Positions 6,580-14,155 of a stretch of 24,429 bases of DNA are shown here, in pieces. This stretch comes from an uncultured Collinsella sp. (lineage in GTDB: Bacteria > Actinomycetota > Coriobacteriia > Coriobacteriales > Coriobacteriaceae): assembly GCA_900545835.1 (NCBI GenBank), contig URBB01000019.1, positions 1 through 24,429 on the forward strand. Reading direction: 5' to 3'. The notes under the pieces are model-generated. The model was given only the letters and a program-made list of their open reading frames with translations, had not been told where the DNA came from and made no database searches. The number at the start of each line of letters is the position of its first letter. Position 1 is the first letter of the stretch. The translations under genes were made by a program, and so were the position numbers.

Positions 6580-7089
6580 ATGACCTTGCTACAGCCTTCC
6601 GTGGGCTTGCCCGATTTTTGGACCGGTTCGGGCTTTGAGGAAAAGCTGCTGCAAGCTCAGGGCGATTTTTCGCTCAACGCGGGCCAGCACAGCGTGACCT
6701 ATCTGCCAAACGACGAGACGACCGCGACTGGTCGCTACCAGGTGCTGCTATACGACAACAACTTTGGTGCGGCCGAAAGCTATCCCAAGTTCGACTGGGG
6801 CCAGCTGGGCGCCGCGGTGGTGACCGACTACAGCCGCGGCTCGCATTCGTTTGGGCGCATCTTTACGGTGGACGAGACCGCGCGCACCTACGAGCTTGTG
6901 GACCAGATCGCGGTGCCGTTCTCGGGCTACGTCAGCAGCGCGCAGCGCGTCGGCGATTCGAACAGCATGCTCGTGGCATCGGGTCAGGCCAAGACCTTTG
7001 CCGAGTACGATCGCTATGGACTGCCCATCGCCACCTACGAAATGGAAGCCGAAAAGTACATCTATCGCGTGTACAAGTACGAGCTGTAG
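6580..7089 (+). pseudogene. C-terminal remnant of an arylsulfate sulfotransferase (ASST-like)
   Basis: The 169-residue reading frame reads like the end of a PQQ/beta-propeller-type arylsulfotransferase (ASST family, which moves sulfuryl groups between phenolic compounds). It shows a GQHSVTYLPN stretch followed by YQVLLYDNNFG, corresponding to the family's 'H-x(n)-LPNG-x(n)-LFDN' blade, and ends in YIYRVYKYEL. Full-length members have roughly 500-600 residues plus a signal peptide. Here the frame begins 20 bp after the upstream terminator, with no Shine-Dalgarno before the ATG at 6580 and no signal peptide. The 5' two thirds have evidently been lost by deletion or rearrangement at the terminator. 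The frame itself is undamaged, suggesting a fairly recent loss. Family assignment is from memory of motifs; the truncation is directly visible. Confidence 0.7.
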
Positions 7090-7156
7090 CGCTGCGCTTG
7101 GCTGTGCCTGCGCCCCGCGGCTGCGCTCTCGTGCCGGGCCCACCTCGCGTCCCGCA

Positions 7157-8296
7157 TCACTTCACGTCAAATTCCACGCGGTCGAGATCGGGCACATTGA
7201 GGTCGATGAGCTTGCGGGCGAGGTGACGGTCGTGTGCCCCAAGCGCCTCGCTTGTCGTCACATGGGCGACAATCTCGCGCTCGACGATGCCCTCCTCGTC
7301 GCCTTCGGTGGTCGAGGTTTCGACGGCGACGGTATAATCCTTAAAGCCCGGCAGCACCGCGGCGAGCTCGCGCGTGGTTTCGGTGACGCCATAGCCGTCC
7401 TGCACGCCGGCCTGCGCCGAGCCAATGGACCCCGCGGTCATGACGATGCAGGGGATGGTAAAGATCATCGTGCCCACAATGATGCGGCGGCGCACCTTGC
7501 GTGACAGCTCGTTGACCTCGGCGTCTTCCTCAGCGGTCACAATACCGTCGCCGTTCAGGTCGCGCTTGAGCGGCACGCGCAAAAGAAGCAGCACGGCTTC
7601 GGCAGCCAGCGCGATAAAGACCACGTTGATGCCAAACTCATAAAGCGCCGAGAGAAACAATGACCCGCTTGCGATGGCGATGCCATAGCCCGCCGCGCAC
7701 AGGGGCGGCATGAGCGCGGTCGCCACAGCCACCCCGGCGATGAGCGTGGCGGGTTCCTGGTCGCGCGAGTTGCCCAGGCCACCCGCAAAGCCGCCCGCGA
7801 GCGCGACGGCAAGGTCCCACACGGTGGGCGTCGAGTTGTCGATAATGGCGGCCGTGGTGGTGCCGAGGGGCGAGAGCTTAAAGTACAACGTGGATGTGAC
7901 CAGGCAAAAGGCCATTTGCAGCGCAAGGCTGGCGACGGCTTCGACGGTAATCTCGCGGTCGAGCGTGGCGATGCCATATGCCATGGCAAGGACCGATCCC
8001 ATAAGCGGGCAGATGAGCATGGCGCCCACGATGGCGATGTCCGAATCGATATCGAGGCCGATGCTTGCGATGAGCATGGCGATGATGAGGATACACAGGT
8101 GAGAGCCAGTCAGACGCGCGCCGTTTACAAAACGCTTGCGGATCACGTGATAGGGCGCGCGTCCCTCGCGAATGTTGAACGCGCGCTTTAAAAAGCGACC
8201 AGCCTGCTCGGCAGCCTCACTATGGGCAGGGCGGATGCCGTGGCGCCGGTGATGGCGTTCGCGTAGTCGCTTGATCTGTTGTTTGTCGAGTTCCAT
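7157..8296 (-). CDS. DUF389-family multi-pass membrane protein
   Basis: A 379-aa integral membrane protein with the DUF389 (TIGR00341-like) pattern: a basic N-terminus, then hydrophobic segments from about residue 70 with the family motifs VGAMLICPLMGSVLAMAYG and, further on, LIAGVAVATALMPPLCAAGYG. About six to seven helices are visible, followed by a soluble C-terminal domain of about 80 residues. The biochemical role of the family is not established. The start was placed at the ATG at 8296 (MELDKQQIKR) because GAGGTGG lies just upstream on the minus strand; the open frame extends 42 codons further but without a ribosome site. At about residues 244-256 is an EF-hand-like calcium loop (DLNGDGIVTAEE) between membrane helices. 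It is transcribed towards the arylsulfotransferase remnant. Confidence 0.82.
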   Translation of the reverse strand: MELDKQQIKRLRERHHRRHGIRPAHSEAAEQAGRFLKRAFNIREGRAPYHVIRKRFVNGARLTGSHLCILIIAMLIASIGLDIDSDIAIVGAMLICPLMGSVLAMAYGIATLDREITVEAVASLALQMAFCLVTSTLYFKLSPLGTTTAAIIDNSTPTVWDLAVALAGGFAGGLGNSRDQEPATLIAGVAVATALMPPLCAAGYGIAIASGSLFLSALYEFGINVVFIALAAEAVLLLLRVPLKRDLNGDGIVTAEEDAEVNELSRKVRRRIIVGTMIFTIPCIVMTAGSIGSAQAGVQDGYGVTETTRELAAVLPGFKDYTVAVETSTTEGDEEGIVEREIVAHVTTSEALGAHDRHLARKLIDLNVPDLDRVEFDVK

Positions 8297-8603
8297 GTCC
8301 ACCTCGTTCCAGCGCGGTCCGCGCAACGCGCCCGTTGTCCTAACTCTACACCGTGGCGGGCGGGGTGTCTGTTGGATGTGGAATCCGATAGGGCGGATGA
8401 CGCGGGAGCAAATGCAAATCACAGGCTCAATTCCATCCCGCGAGAATATGATGCACCAGCTCCTTCAAATGTGACGAAACTGTGAAGCACGAGAGCGTGA
8501 ATTTCAAAAAATACGCTGGTCGCCAATGTTGCGCAACAGAATTCAAAAATCGACAGCTACCGTTTGATACGTATGGATACATCCGTGTCAAAGGGAGAAA
8601 GCC
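8297..8603. other. Divergent intergenic region, 307 bp
   Basis: This lies between the minus-strand DUF389 gene and the plus-strand surface-protein gene, so it should hold two promoters. On the minus strand, CAGACA, 17 bp, TAGAGT (-10 at plus 8342-8347) is a weak candidate for the DUF389 gene. For the surface protein I see no convincing -35/-10 pair; TATGAT at 8447-8452 is a possible -10. The 3' half (8480-8600) is clearly more AT-rich than the neighbouring genes. No open frame here looks coding. Confidence 0.5.
8563..8592 (+). promoter_or_regulatory. Leader hairpin abutting the Shine-Dalgarno of the surface-protein gene
   Basis: TTTGATACG (8563-8571) pairs with CGTGTCAAA (8584-8592) over 9 pairs including one G-U, with a 12-nt loop. 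The 3' arm runs directly into the ribosome site AAGGGAG (8591-8597) of the gene starting at 8604. It could influence ribosome access or mRNA stability, or stabilise the 5' end. Confidence 0.4.
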
Positions 8604-11600
8604 ATGGCAAACTACAGTCCACAACACTTTGAGCCTCGGGCCAAGACTGTCAACGTCAAGGGCGTTGCTAACCGCGCCGTCGCAACCGTTTTGACGGCGG
8701 GCCTCATCGCTCAGCCGCTCATGTCGCCGCTGGCGGCAATCGCCGCACCGTCAACCGATAACGGCGATTCTGTTCAGGGGGGGGGTAGTTCTGTAGAGAA
8801 TACCGTTACCGCCGGTAACCAAGCGGTCGTAAAGACGGCTGCCCAGCTGGCCGAGGAGTCGGCAAAGCAGCTCAAGGACGCTCAGGCCGCCTACGATGCC
8901 GCCCAGAAGAAGGCCGACGCGGCGGGCCAGTCTCAAAAGCAGGCGCAGCAGCAAAAGAATCAGGCCTCGCAGGCCGTGACCGATAACGCCGCCGAGCAGA
9001 ACGAGGCCGAGGTAGCCGCGCTTCAGGAGAAGATTGACGAGCTTAAAGCGGCCGTCGAAAGGACCGAGCAGCAGCAGAAGAAGCTGGGCGACCTGAACGA
9101 TCAGCTCGAACAGGCCAACAAGAGTGTCGAGGATAAGACCCAGGCGCTCAAGGACGCCAAGGCAAAGCAGGATGAGGCCAAGAAGGCCCTCGATGATGCC
9201 CAGGCCAAGCTCGAGGCCATGGGTATGGACGAGTACGAGGCCGCCAAGAAGGCCGTCGAGGACGCGCAGGCAAAGCTCGATGACGCCAATAAGGCCGTTA
9301 CTACTGCACAGGACAATTTGGACCAGGCCAAGGCTGCCGAGGCCAGCGCCCAGCAGGAAAAGCAGAATACCGAGGCAGCTTTGACGACTGCCCAGGCCAA
9401 GAAGCAGGAGACTGCCGCTGCTCTCGCAGCCGCAACCACCGCGCGCGATAACGCCCAGCAGAAGTTCAACCAGGCGCAGGCCGCGCTCGATGCTGCCGTC
9501 TCGGGTACGGGTGTTGACCTGAGTGCGCTTGAGGCCGCCAAGATCGCTGCTGCTGGTGAGCTCAAGACCGCGCAGGCGGAGCTCAATGCCGCGACGGATG
9601 CCGACGCCACCGCACAGACAAATCTGCAGGCCGCCCAGGCTGCCGTCGCTGCCGCGCAGGAGAAGGCCAACGCCGCCAACGCTGCTGTGGCATCTGCCCA
9701 GTCTGCATACGATGCGGCAAACAAGGAGTACAAGGACGCGGCCAGTAAGCGTGACGCCGCGAAGACGGCATACGAGCAGGCCCAGCAGACCGAGGCCGAC
9801 AAGAAGGCTGAGTACGATAAGCTTGTCGAAGTTCGCAAGCAGAAGCGCAGCGAGTGGGAGGCAGCCTGCGCCGCTTCGAACGCCGCGGAAAAGGCTTATG
9901 ACGCTGCTAATGCCCAGGTTGAGGCTCTTGAGCAGCAGATTGCAGACCTAAAGTCCAACATGACCGTTGACCAGGAAGTCATCAATAAGGGCATGCTCGG
10001 CTTTATGGCCTACATCAGCAACAGCAGCGATTTCACCGCCCAGCAGAAGTCAAATGCAAGTACCGCCGCGTCGATGCTCATGGGGACGACAGAGAAACAG
10101 GACTGGTATGACAAGTACGTCGATCAGGACATGTCTCGCGACACCAATCCGCTCTCCTTGGAGCAGATGCGTAACGCCCTGACCTACCTCGATACCCAGA
10201 ACAACCTCCGCAAGGCGAACGGCCAGTCTGAGCTTAGCGTCAGCCTCCGCATGACTGCGGCAGCCGCCCTCAATACATCATATTCATCGAACATCTGGGG
10301 ACACTCGAACTGCTATTTCGATCAAGGTGAGAATCTTGCAGGCGGCGGCGGGGCATACACCGGAGGCGAGACCGAGGATACCCTCGGCTGGCCATATACC
10401 GGTCTCTACACCCAGGAGAAAAAGGCGTTCGATAAGTACGTCGAGCAGTATGGTGACGCACTTGGAAGCCATCGATATGATTCCTACTATATCTACCAGC
10501 ACTACAACAGCATCTACCATGAGTGCGGGCACTATCTCAACATCATCGATGCCGGCGCAAAGGCTATCGGCATCGCGACCGGTAGCGGTAAGAATACCGA
10601 TTCCGAGGTAACCGTTTTCGACTATAGCGGGAGCACGGGGCAGAAGGATTTCACTGTCTCCGAGTTCAAGAAGCTCGTGAACGACTACATCGACTCTGCC
10701 TATAACGCTGGCGGCACGCAGGAGCAGAAGGCGCAGCTCAAGGAGCTTCAGGCAAAGCTCGCCGAGGCACAGAAGAACTTTGGAACTACTAGGGAAGCTT
10801 ACTTCGCAGCTGTAAACGGGCAGGATGCCGCCCAGGACGCTTTCACCGCAGCAGATGTGAACATGAACACCGCCAAGGGTGAGTACGAGAAGGCTAAGTC
10901 CGGTACCGCCGCCGCGAAGACGGCATACGACGCCGCGAAGGACGCACTCGGCGGAATCGACATCGAGTCCCTCAAGCAGAACCTCGATGCCGCCAAGGCC
11001 GAGGCCGCTACTGCCCAGGCGGCTCTCGATAAGGCAAACGCCACGCTTGCTGACAGCAAGACGAAGGCAGCCGAGGCCGCTGCTCACAAGGCGAAGGTTC
11101 GCAGCGCCCGCGATGCCGCCAAGGCAAAGTCCGAACAGGCCAATGAGGCGTATGACAACGCCACGGCTTCGGTCAAGGACCTTGCTGCCAAGCGCGATGC
11201 CGCCCAAGCGGGCCTTGCGAATAAGCAGGGCTCGCTTGACGAGGCAAAGAAGGCCGACGATGCCGCCCAGGCTGGTGTAGACAAGGCCCAGGCCGCAGAT
11301 GTCCAGGCCGCGACTGCTCTTTTGGACGCCAAGCAGGCGGTTGCCGCCAAGGCGCAGGCCCTGTCCGACGCACAGGAGAAGGCCAAGGCCGCCGAGGGCG
11401 AGCTTGCCACCGCAAACAAGGCCTTCGAGCGCTTCGCCGGCGCCCAGAAGGCGGTCGACGACGCCAAGGCCGCCTATGACGCCGCCGTCGCCGGTGTCGC
11501 CGATGCCCAGAAGCAGCTCGAGGCCGCCAACGAAGCCGTCGTCGATGCGAACCTCGATATCTTCAAGGCCAAGGCAGAGCTTGCCAACGACGAGGCACTC

Positions 11601-12059
11601 AAGGCCGATCTTGAGGCTGTCGATCACAAGGCATCCCTTGCCGCGGGCACGACGGGCAACGAGAAGCTGGTCAAGCTGAACGCTGCCTACGCTCGCTATA
11701 AGGCTGCCGTCGATGCCGCCGCTGGTCTCAAGGCTGCTTTGAGCGATGCCGATGCCAAGCTGTCCGATGCCAACGACGCCTATGCCGCCGCGCTTGCCGA
11801 GCTTGGCGATGCCAAGGACGCACTGGCTGCCGCACAGGCCGAGTACGACAAGTACCACCCCAAGGCCGAGCCGCAGGCCAAGCCTCAGGTTGCACAGGCT
11901 GCTGCAAAGGCCCCCGTTGCCAAGAAACAGGCTGCGCCTGCCGCGCTCGCCCAGACTGGCGACAATTCCGCTCTTGCGGGCGAGGTGTTCGTCATCGGCG
12001 GTATCACTCTCGTGGCCGCTGGTGTGACGCTGAGCGATCGTCGTCGCAAGCAGATGTAG
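8604..12059 (+). CDS. Cell-wall-anchored coiled-coil surface protein with CAP/SCP-like domain
   Basis: An 1151-aa secreted surface protein. Residues 1-48 are a signal peptide with a long N-region and hydrophobic core (AVATVLTAGLIAQ), probably cleaved after AAIAA. Residues about 75-450 and 710-1085 are Ala/Lys/Glu/Gln-rich heptad coiled coils built from repeats such as AKxALDDAQAKLE. Between them, about 455-700 is a globular domain resembling the CAP/SCP fold of SEC10/PgrA-type surface exclusion proteins, with an ENLAGG motif near 576 and a CGHYLNII motif near 642. The C-terminus has a Pro/Ala/Lys linker, LAQTG at 1115-1119, a hydrophobic span and an RRRK tail: a sortase signal. The start is ATG 8604, 6 nt after AAGGGAG. 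A G9 run at 8777-8785 falls at about codons 59-61. Likely roles are adhesion or co-aggregation; the ligand is unknown. Confidence 0.88.
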   Translation: MANYSPQHFEPRAKTVNVKGVANRAVATVLTAGLIAQPLMSPLAAIAAPSTDNGDSVQGGGSSVENTVTAGNQAVVKTAAQLAEESAKQLKDAQAAYDAAQKKADAAGQSQKQAQQQKNQASQAVTDNAAEQNEAEVAALQEKIDELKAAVERTEQQQKKLGDLNDQLEQANKSVEDKTQALKDAKAKQDEAKKALDDAQAKLEAMGMDEYEAAKKAVEDAQAKLDDANKAVTTAQDNLDQAKAAEASAQQEKQNTEAALTTAQAKKQETAAALAAATTARDNAQQKFNQAQAALDAAVSGTGVDLSALEAAKIAAAGELKTAQAELNAATDADATAQTNLQAAQAAVAAAQEKANAANAAVASAQSAYDAANKEYKDAASKRDAAKTAYEQAQQTEADKKAEYDKLVEVRKQKRSEWEAACAASNAAEKAYDAANAQVEALEQQIADLKSNMTVDQEVINKGMLGFMAYISNSSDFTAQQKSNASTAASMLMGTTEKQDWYDKYVDQDMSRDTNPLSLEQMRNALTYLDTQNNLRKANGQSELSVSLRMTAAAALNTSYSSNIWGHSNCYFDQGENLAGGGGAYTGGETEDTLGWPYTGLYTQEKKAFDKYVEQYGDALGSHRYDSYYIYQHYNSIYHECGHYLNIIDAGAKAIGIATGSGKNTDSEVTVFDYSGSTGQKDFTVSEFKKLVNDYIDSAYNAGGTQEQKAQLKELQAKLAEAQKNFGTTREAYFAAVNGQDAAQDAFTAADVNMNTAKGEYEKAKSGTAAAKTAYDAAKDALGGIDIESLKQNLDAAKAEAATAQAALDKANATLADSKTKAAEAAAHKAKVRSARDAAKAKSEQANEAYDNATASVKDLAAKRDAAQAGLANKQGSLDEAKKADDAAQAGVDKAQAADVQAATALLDAKQAVAAKAQALSDAQEKAKAAEGELATANKAFERFAGAQKAVDDAKAAYDAAVAGVADAQKQLEAANEAVVDANLDIFKAKAELANDEALKADLEAVDHKASLAAGTTGNEKLVKLNAAYARYKAAVDAAAGLKAALSDADAKLSDANDAYAAALAELGDAKDALAAAQAEYDKYHPKAEPQAKPQVAQAAAKAPVAKKQAAPAALAQTGDNSALAGEVFVIGGITLVAAGVTLSDRRRKQM
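8777..8785 (+). repeat. G9 homopolymer inside the surface-protein gene
   Basis: Nine consecutive G residues lie 173 bp into the 8604-12059 gene, just after the signal peptide, and encode three glycines. One extra G gives TAG immediately after the run. One fewer G gives TAG within five codons. I noticed no other run of this length in the window. Confidence 0.9.
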
Positions 12060-12127
12060 CGTTTCGAGCGTAGTTTCTGCAACGAACTTCAATTCATAAC
12101 GGGACCGTCTCGTTAGCCAAACGATAA

Positions 12128-12163
12128 GGCCGGCGCGCTGTTAAACGCAGCGCGCCGGCTTTT
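12128..12163 (+). terminator. Rho-independent terminator of the surface-protein gene
   Basis: GCCGGCGCGCTG (12129-12140), a 7-nt loop, then CAGCGCGCCGGC (12148-12159) form a perfect 12-bp stem followed by TTTTCTTTG. It lies about 70 bp after the stop codon. Confidence 0.9.
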
Positions 12164-12178
12164 CTTTGTTTCGATATC

Positions 12179-12218
12179 AAAAAGCCCGGTCAGCAGCCGC
12201 AAAAGCTGCCGACCGGGC
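12179..12218 (-). terminator. Rho-independent terminator of the OPT transporter gene
   Basis: On the minus strand, GCCCGGTCGGCAGC (plus 12205-12218) and GCTGCTGACCGGGC (plus 12184-12197) form a 14-bp stem with one G-U around a 7-nt loop, followed by TTTTT (plus 12179-12183). The imperfect pair is G-U only in the minus-strand RNA and A-C in the plus-strand RNA, which supports the orientation. Confidence 0.88.
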
Positions 12219-12259
12219 AAGCCGTAGGCAATATGGTTGCTGTCGAGCAGCTGCTCGAC

Positions 12260-13963
12260 TTAGCCCAGCAGGCTCAAGCCCACGGAGACAAACGCCAGGA
12301 TAACGCCGACGATGGACTCGCCGCCGAGCAGGCCGCTGGCGACAACCAGGCCCTGCTCTTGGAAGGCGGCGTCCTTGGCAGCCCTCTCCTCGTCAGAAAG
12401 ACCAGCGGTGGCGTCGCGGTGGGCGGACCACTTGTCGTAGGCGAGCTTGACGCAGGAGCCCAGGAATGCCGTGAGTGACATGTAGAAGGGCAGGTACACG
12501 CCCAGGCCGATCATCATGGCCGGAATGCCGAGCCAGTACATGACGATGCCGGCGATAAAGCCGCCAACGAACCACGGCACGCTCGGGATGCCCGAGACCA
12601 TGGTGGCGACCACACTTGCCTGCGCGGCAACAAAGCTCTTGTCGGGGCCGAAGGCGTCCGGACCATAGGCGGTGACGAGCGCGACCATGACAGCTGCGGC
12701 GACCAGGGCGCCCACGATGCCGCCAATGGCTTGGCCGATCCACTGCGCACGCGGGTTGGTACCCAGCACGGCGCCGGCCTTAAAGTCGTTCATGACGTCG
12801 CCCGCAAGGCCGCACGCCACGGCAACGATGCCGGCGATAAAGAACAGCTTGACCTGAGCGATCTGTGCGAAGGCTGCCACGATGAGCATGACTATGAGGC
12901 CAAAGATCTCCATGGGGTCGATGCCCGTCTGGCCACAGCTCTGTGCGCTCATGATGGTGGTGACAAAGGTGAACAGCGTCACGATGACGGCCGGAACGGG
13001 ACCAAGGTCAAGCACGATGGCGATGATCACGGCGATGGCGGCAGCGCCCAGGCCGATGATGCCGGCGTCGAGCTTAAGGGAGCCCGAGATGAGCGACTGC
13101 TCGTCGGTGTCGGTGGAGCTGTCGGCGGCAAGACCGCGGACGATACCGGCGACCTGCGGCAGGATGTCCTTGAGGACGACGGCGACGCCAAAGCCCATCA
13201 TGAGGCCCATGCCCAGGGACTTGACGATGCCCTGCGCAGTCACAACGTCGAACAGACCGGCAGCGGTGCCACCCACGATGATGCCAAAGTTGCCCAGCAG
13301 CGCGCCGGCAAACCAGAAGGCGACGGGGGCGAAGCCCACGAGGAAGCCGACGGAGAGCAGCATGGGCGAGTTGTAGATACCAAAGGTCACGCCGGGGATG
13401 TTGAGCGTGCACAGCATACTGGGCACAATGCCCAGGGCGTCGCGCAGCACGCTATAGATGCCGGCGATGGCCATGGAACCAAAGAGCTGCTTGCCGGTCT
13501 TGCCGCCGGCCTCGGTCGCGCGTAGGGTCTGAGCTGCGGCGTTGCCGGTGGGGAACTCAAGCGCGGCGTCCACGATAAAGTGACGGTGGATGAGTGCCGT
13601 GGCGAGAAGGCCCAGGATAGTGCCGGCGAGCGCCACGATAAACATGTCGAGCCAGCTGATCTGGTCGGCATAGCCCAGCATCCAGGCGCCCGGGATGGTA
13701 AACGCCAGACCGCCGGCGACCATGGCGCCTGCGGACATGATGGTGTGGGTGACGTTGGCCTCGTTGAGGCTGGCATTGCCCATGAGCTTAAGGAAGAACA
13801 GTGAAATGACGGCAGCGAAGACGATCGGCCAGGGGAGAGCGCCCATCTTGAGGGCGGTGTAGGCCGAGCTTGCCGTGATGATTACGCAGCCAAGGACGCC
13901 GATGACGACGCCGCGCAGCGTGAGTTGCCCGCGCATCGAAGCACGGTTCGAGGGATTGCTCAT
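12260..13963 (-). CDS. OPT-family oligopeptide/metal-chelate transporter
   Basis: A 567-aa polytopic inner-membrane protein resembling the OPT superfamily, which imports oligopeptides or siderophore/metal-chelate compounds, probably with protons. About 14-16 hydrophobic segments run through the whole length. Family-like features include the N-terminal TLRGVVIGVLGCVIITASSA segment, an early EANVTHTIMSAG helix and a LEFPTGNAAAQTLRA stretch that corresponds to the conserved FPxG/A region of prokaryotic OPT proteins. A central hydrophilic loop (residues about 275-295, rich in Asp/Thr/Ser) separates two halves. The start ATG at 13963 is preceded on the minus strand by AAGGAG with 7-nt spacing. Length is slightly shorter than typical (about 600-660). 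It is monocistronic, with its own terminator. The substrate cannot be read from the sequence. Confidence 0.82.
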   Translation of the reverse strand: MSNPSNRASMRGQLTLRGVVIGVLGCVIITASSAYTALKMGALPWPIVFAAVISLFFLKLMGNASLNEANVTHTIMSAGAMVAGGLAFTIPGAWMLGYADQISWLDMFIVALAGTILGLLATALIHRHFIVDAALEFPTGNAAAQTLRATEAGGKTGKQLFGSMAIAGIYSVLRDALGIVPSMLCTLNIPGVTFGIYNSPMLLSVGFLVGFAPVAFWFAGALLGNFGIIVGGTAAGLFDVVTAQGIVKSLGMGLMMGFGVAVVLKDILPQVAGIVRGLAADSSTDTDEQSLISGSLKLDAGIIGLGAAAIAVIIAIVLDLGPVPAVIVTLFTFVTTIMSAQSCGQTGIDPMEIFGLIVMLIVAAFAQIAQVKLFFIAGIVAVACGLAGDVMNDFKAGAVLGTNPRAQWIGQAIGGIVGALVAAAVMVALVTAYGPDAFGPDKSFVAAQASVVATMVSGIPSVPWFVGGFIAGIVMYWLGIPAMMIGLGVYLPFYMSLTAFLGSCVKLAYDKWSAHRDATAGLSDEERAAKDAAFQEQGLVVASGLLGGESIVGVILAFVSVGLSLLG

Positions 13964-14073
13964 ATAAAACTCCTTTGCGTATATCCGCTTCCCCCGGGAG
14001 CGCCGCTACGGATACGGCGCGGGAAGTCGGGTTACCAAGGGCCGTCGCGTGAGCTCGCAAACGACCGCGCATC

Positions 14074-14128
14074 AGTATAGCCGCAACCTAGTCATTTTGG
14101 GATGACTGGTTTAGGTAGGCGATATACT
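14074..14128. promoter_or_regulatory. Back-to-back candidate -10 boxes for OPT transporter and coaX
   Basis: TATACT occurs on the minus strand (plus 14074-14079), pointing at the OPT gene, and on the plus strand (14123-14128), pointing at coaX, 28 bp before its start codon. Neither has a good -35 hexamer at 16-18 bp, so this is only suggestive. Confidence 0.3.
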
Positions 14129-14155
14129 GCTGGGCAGACGAAAGGAGCGCCGACG

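Noticed and set aside
8880..9960. Repetitive tract suspected as CRISPR array or tandem DNA repeat
   Set aside because: The repetition comes from coiled-coil heptads (AKxALDDAQ-like) in one open frame; there are no constant repeats with unique spacers.
10284..12092. Long minus-strand frame opposite the surface-protein coiled coil
   Set aside because: It is a Leu/Gly-rich mirror of the repetitive Ala/Lys codons; no start signal and no family features.
12731..13525. 264-codon plus-strand frame opposite the OPT transporter
   Set aside because: The translation is an Asp/His/Gly-rich mirror of transmembrane codons with no domain; the minus-strand transporter clearly explains the sequence.
14102..14155. 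Upstream ATG start for coaX adding 18 residues
   Set aside because: There is no ribosome site before it, the added residues are not family-like, and AAAGGAG is correctly placed before the ATG at 14156.
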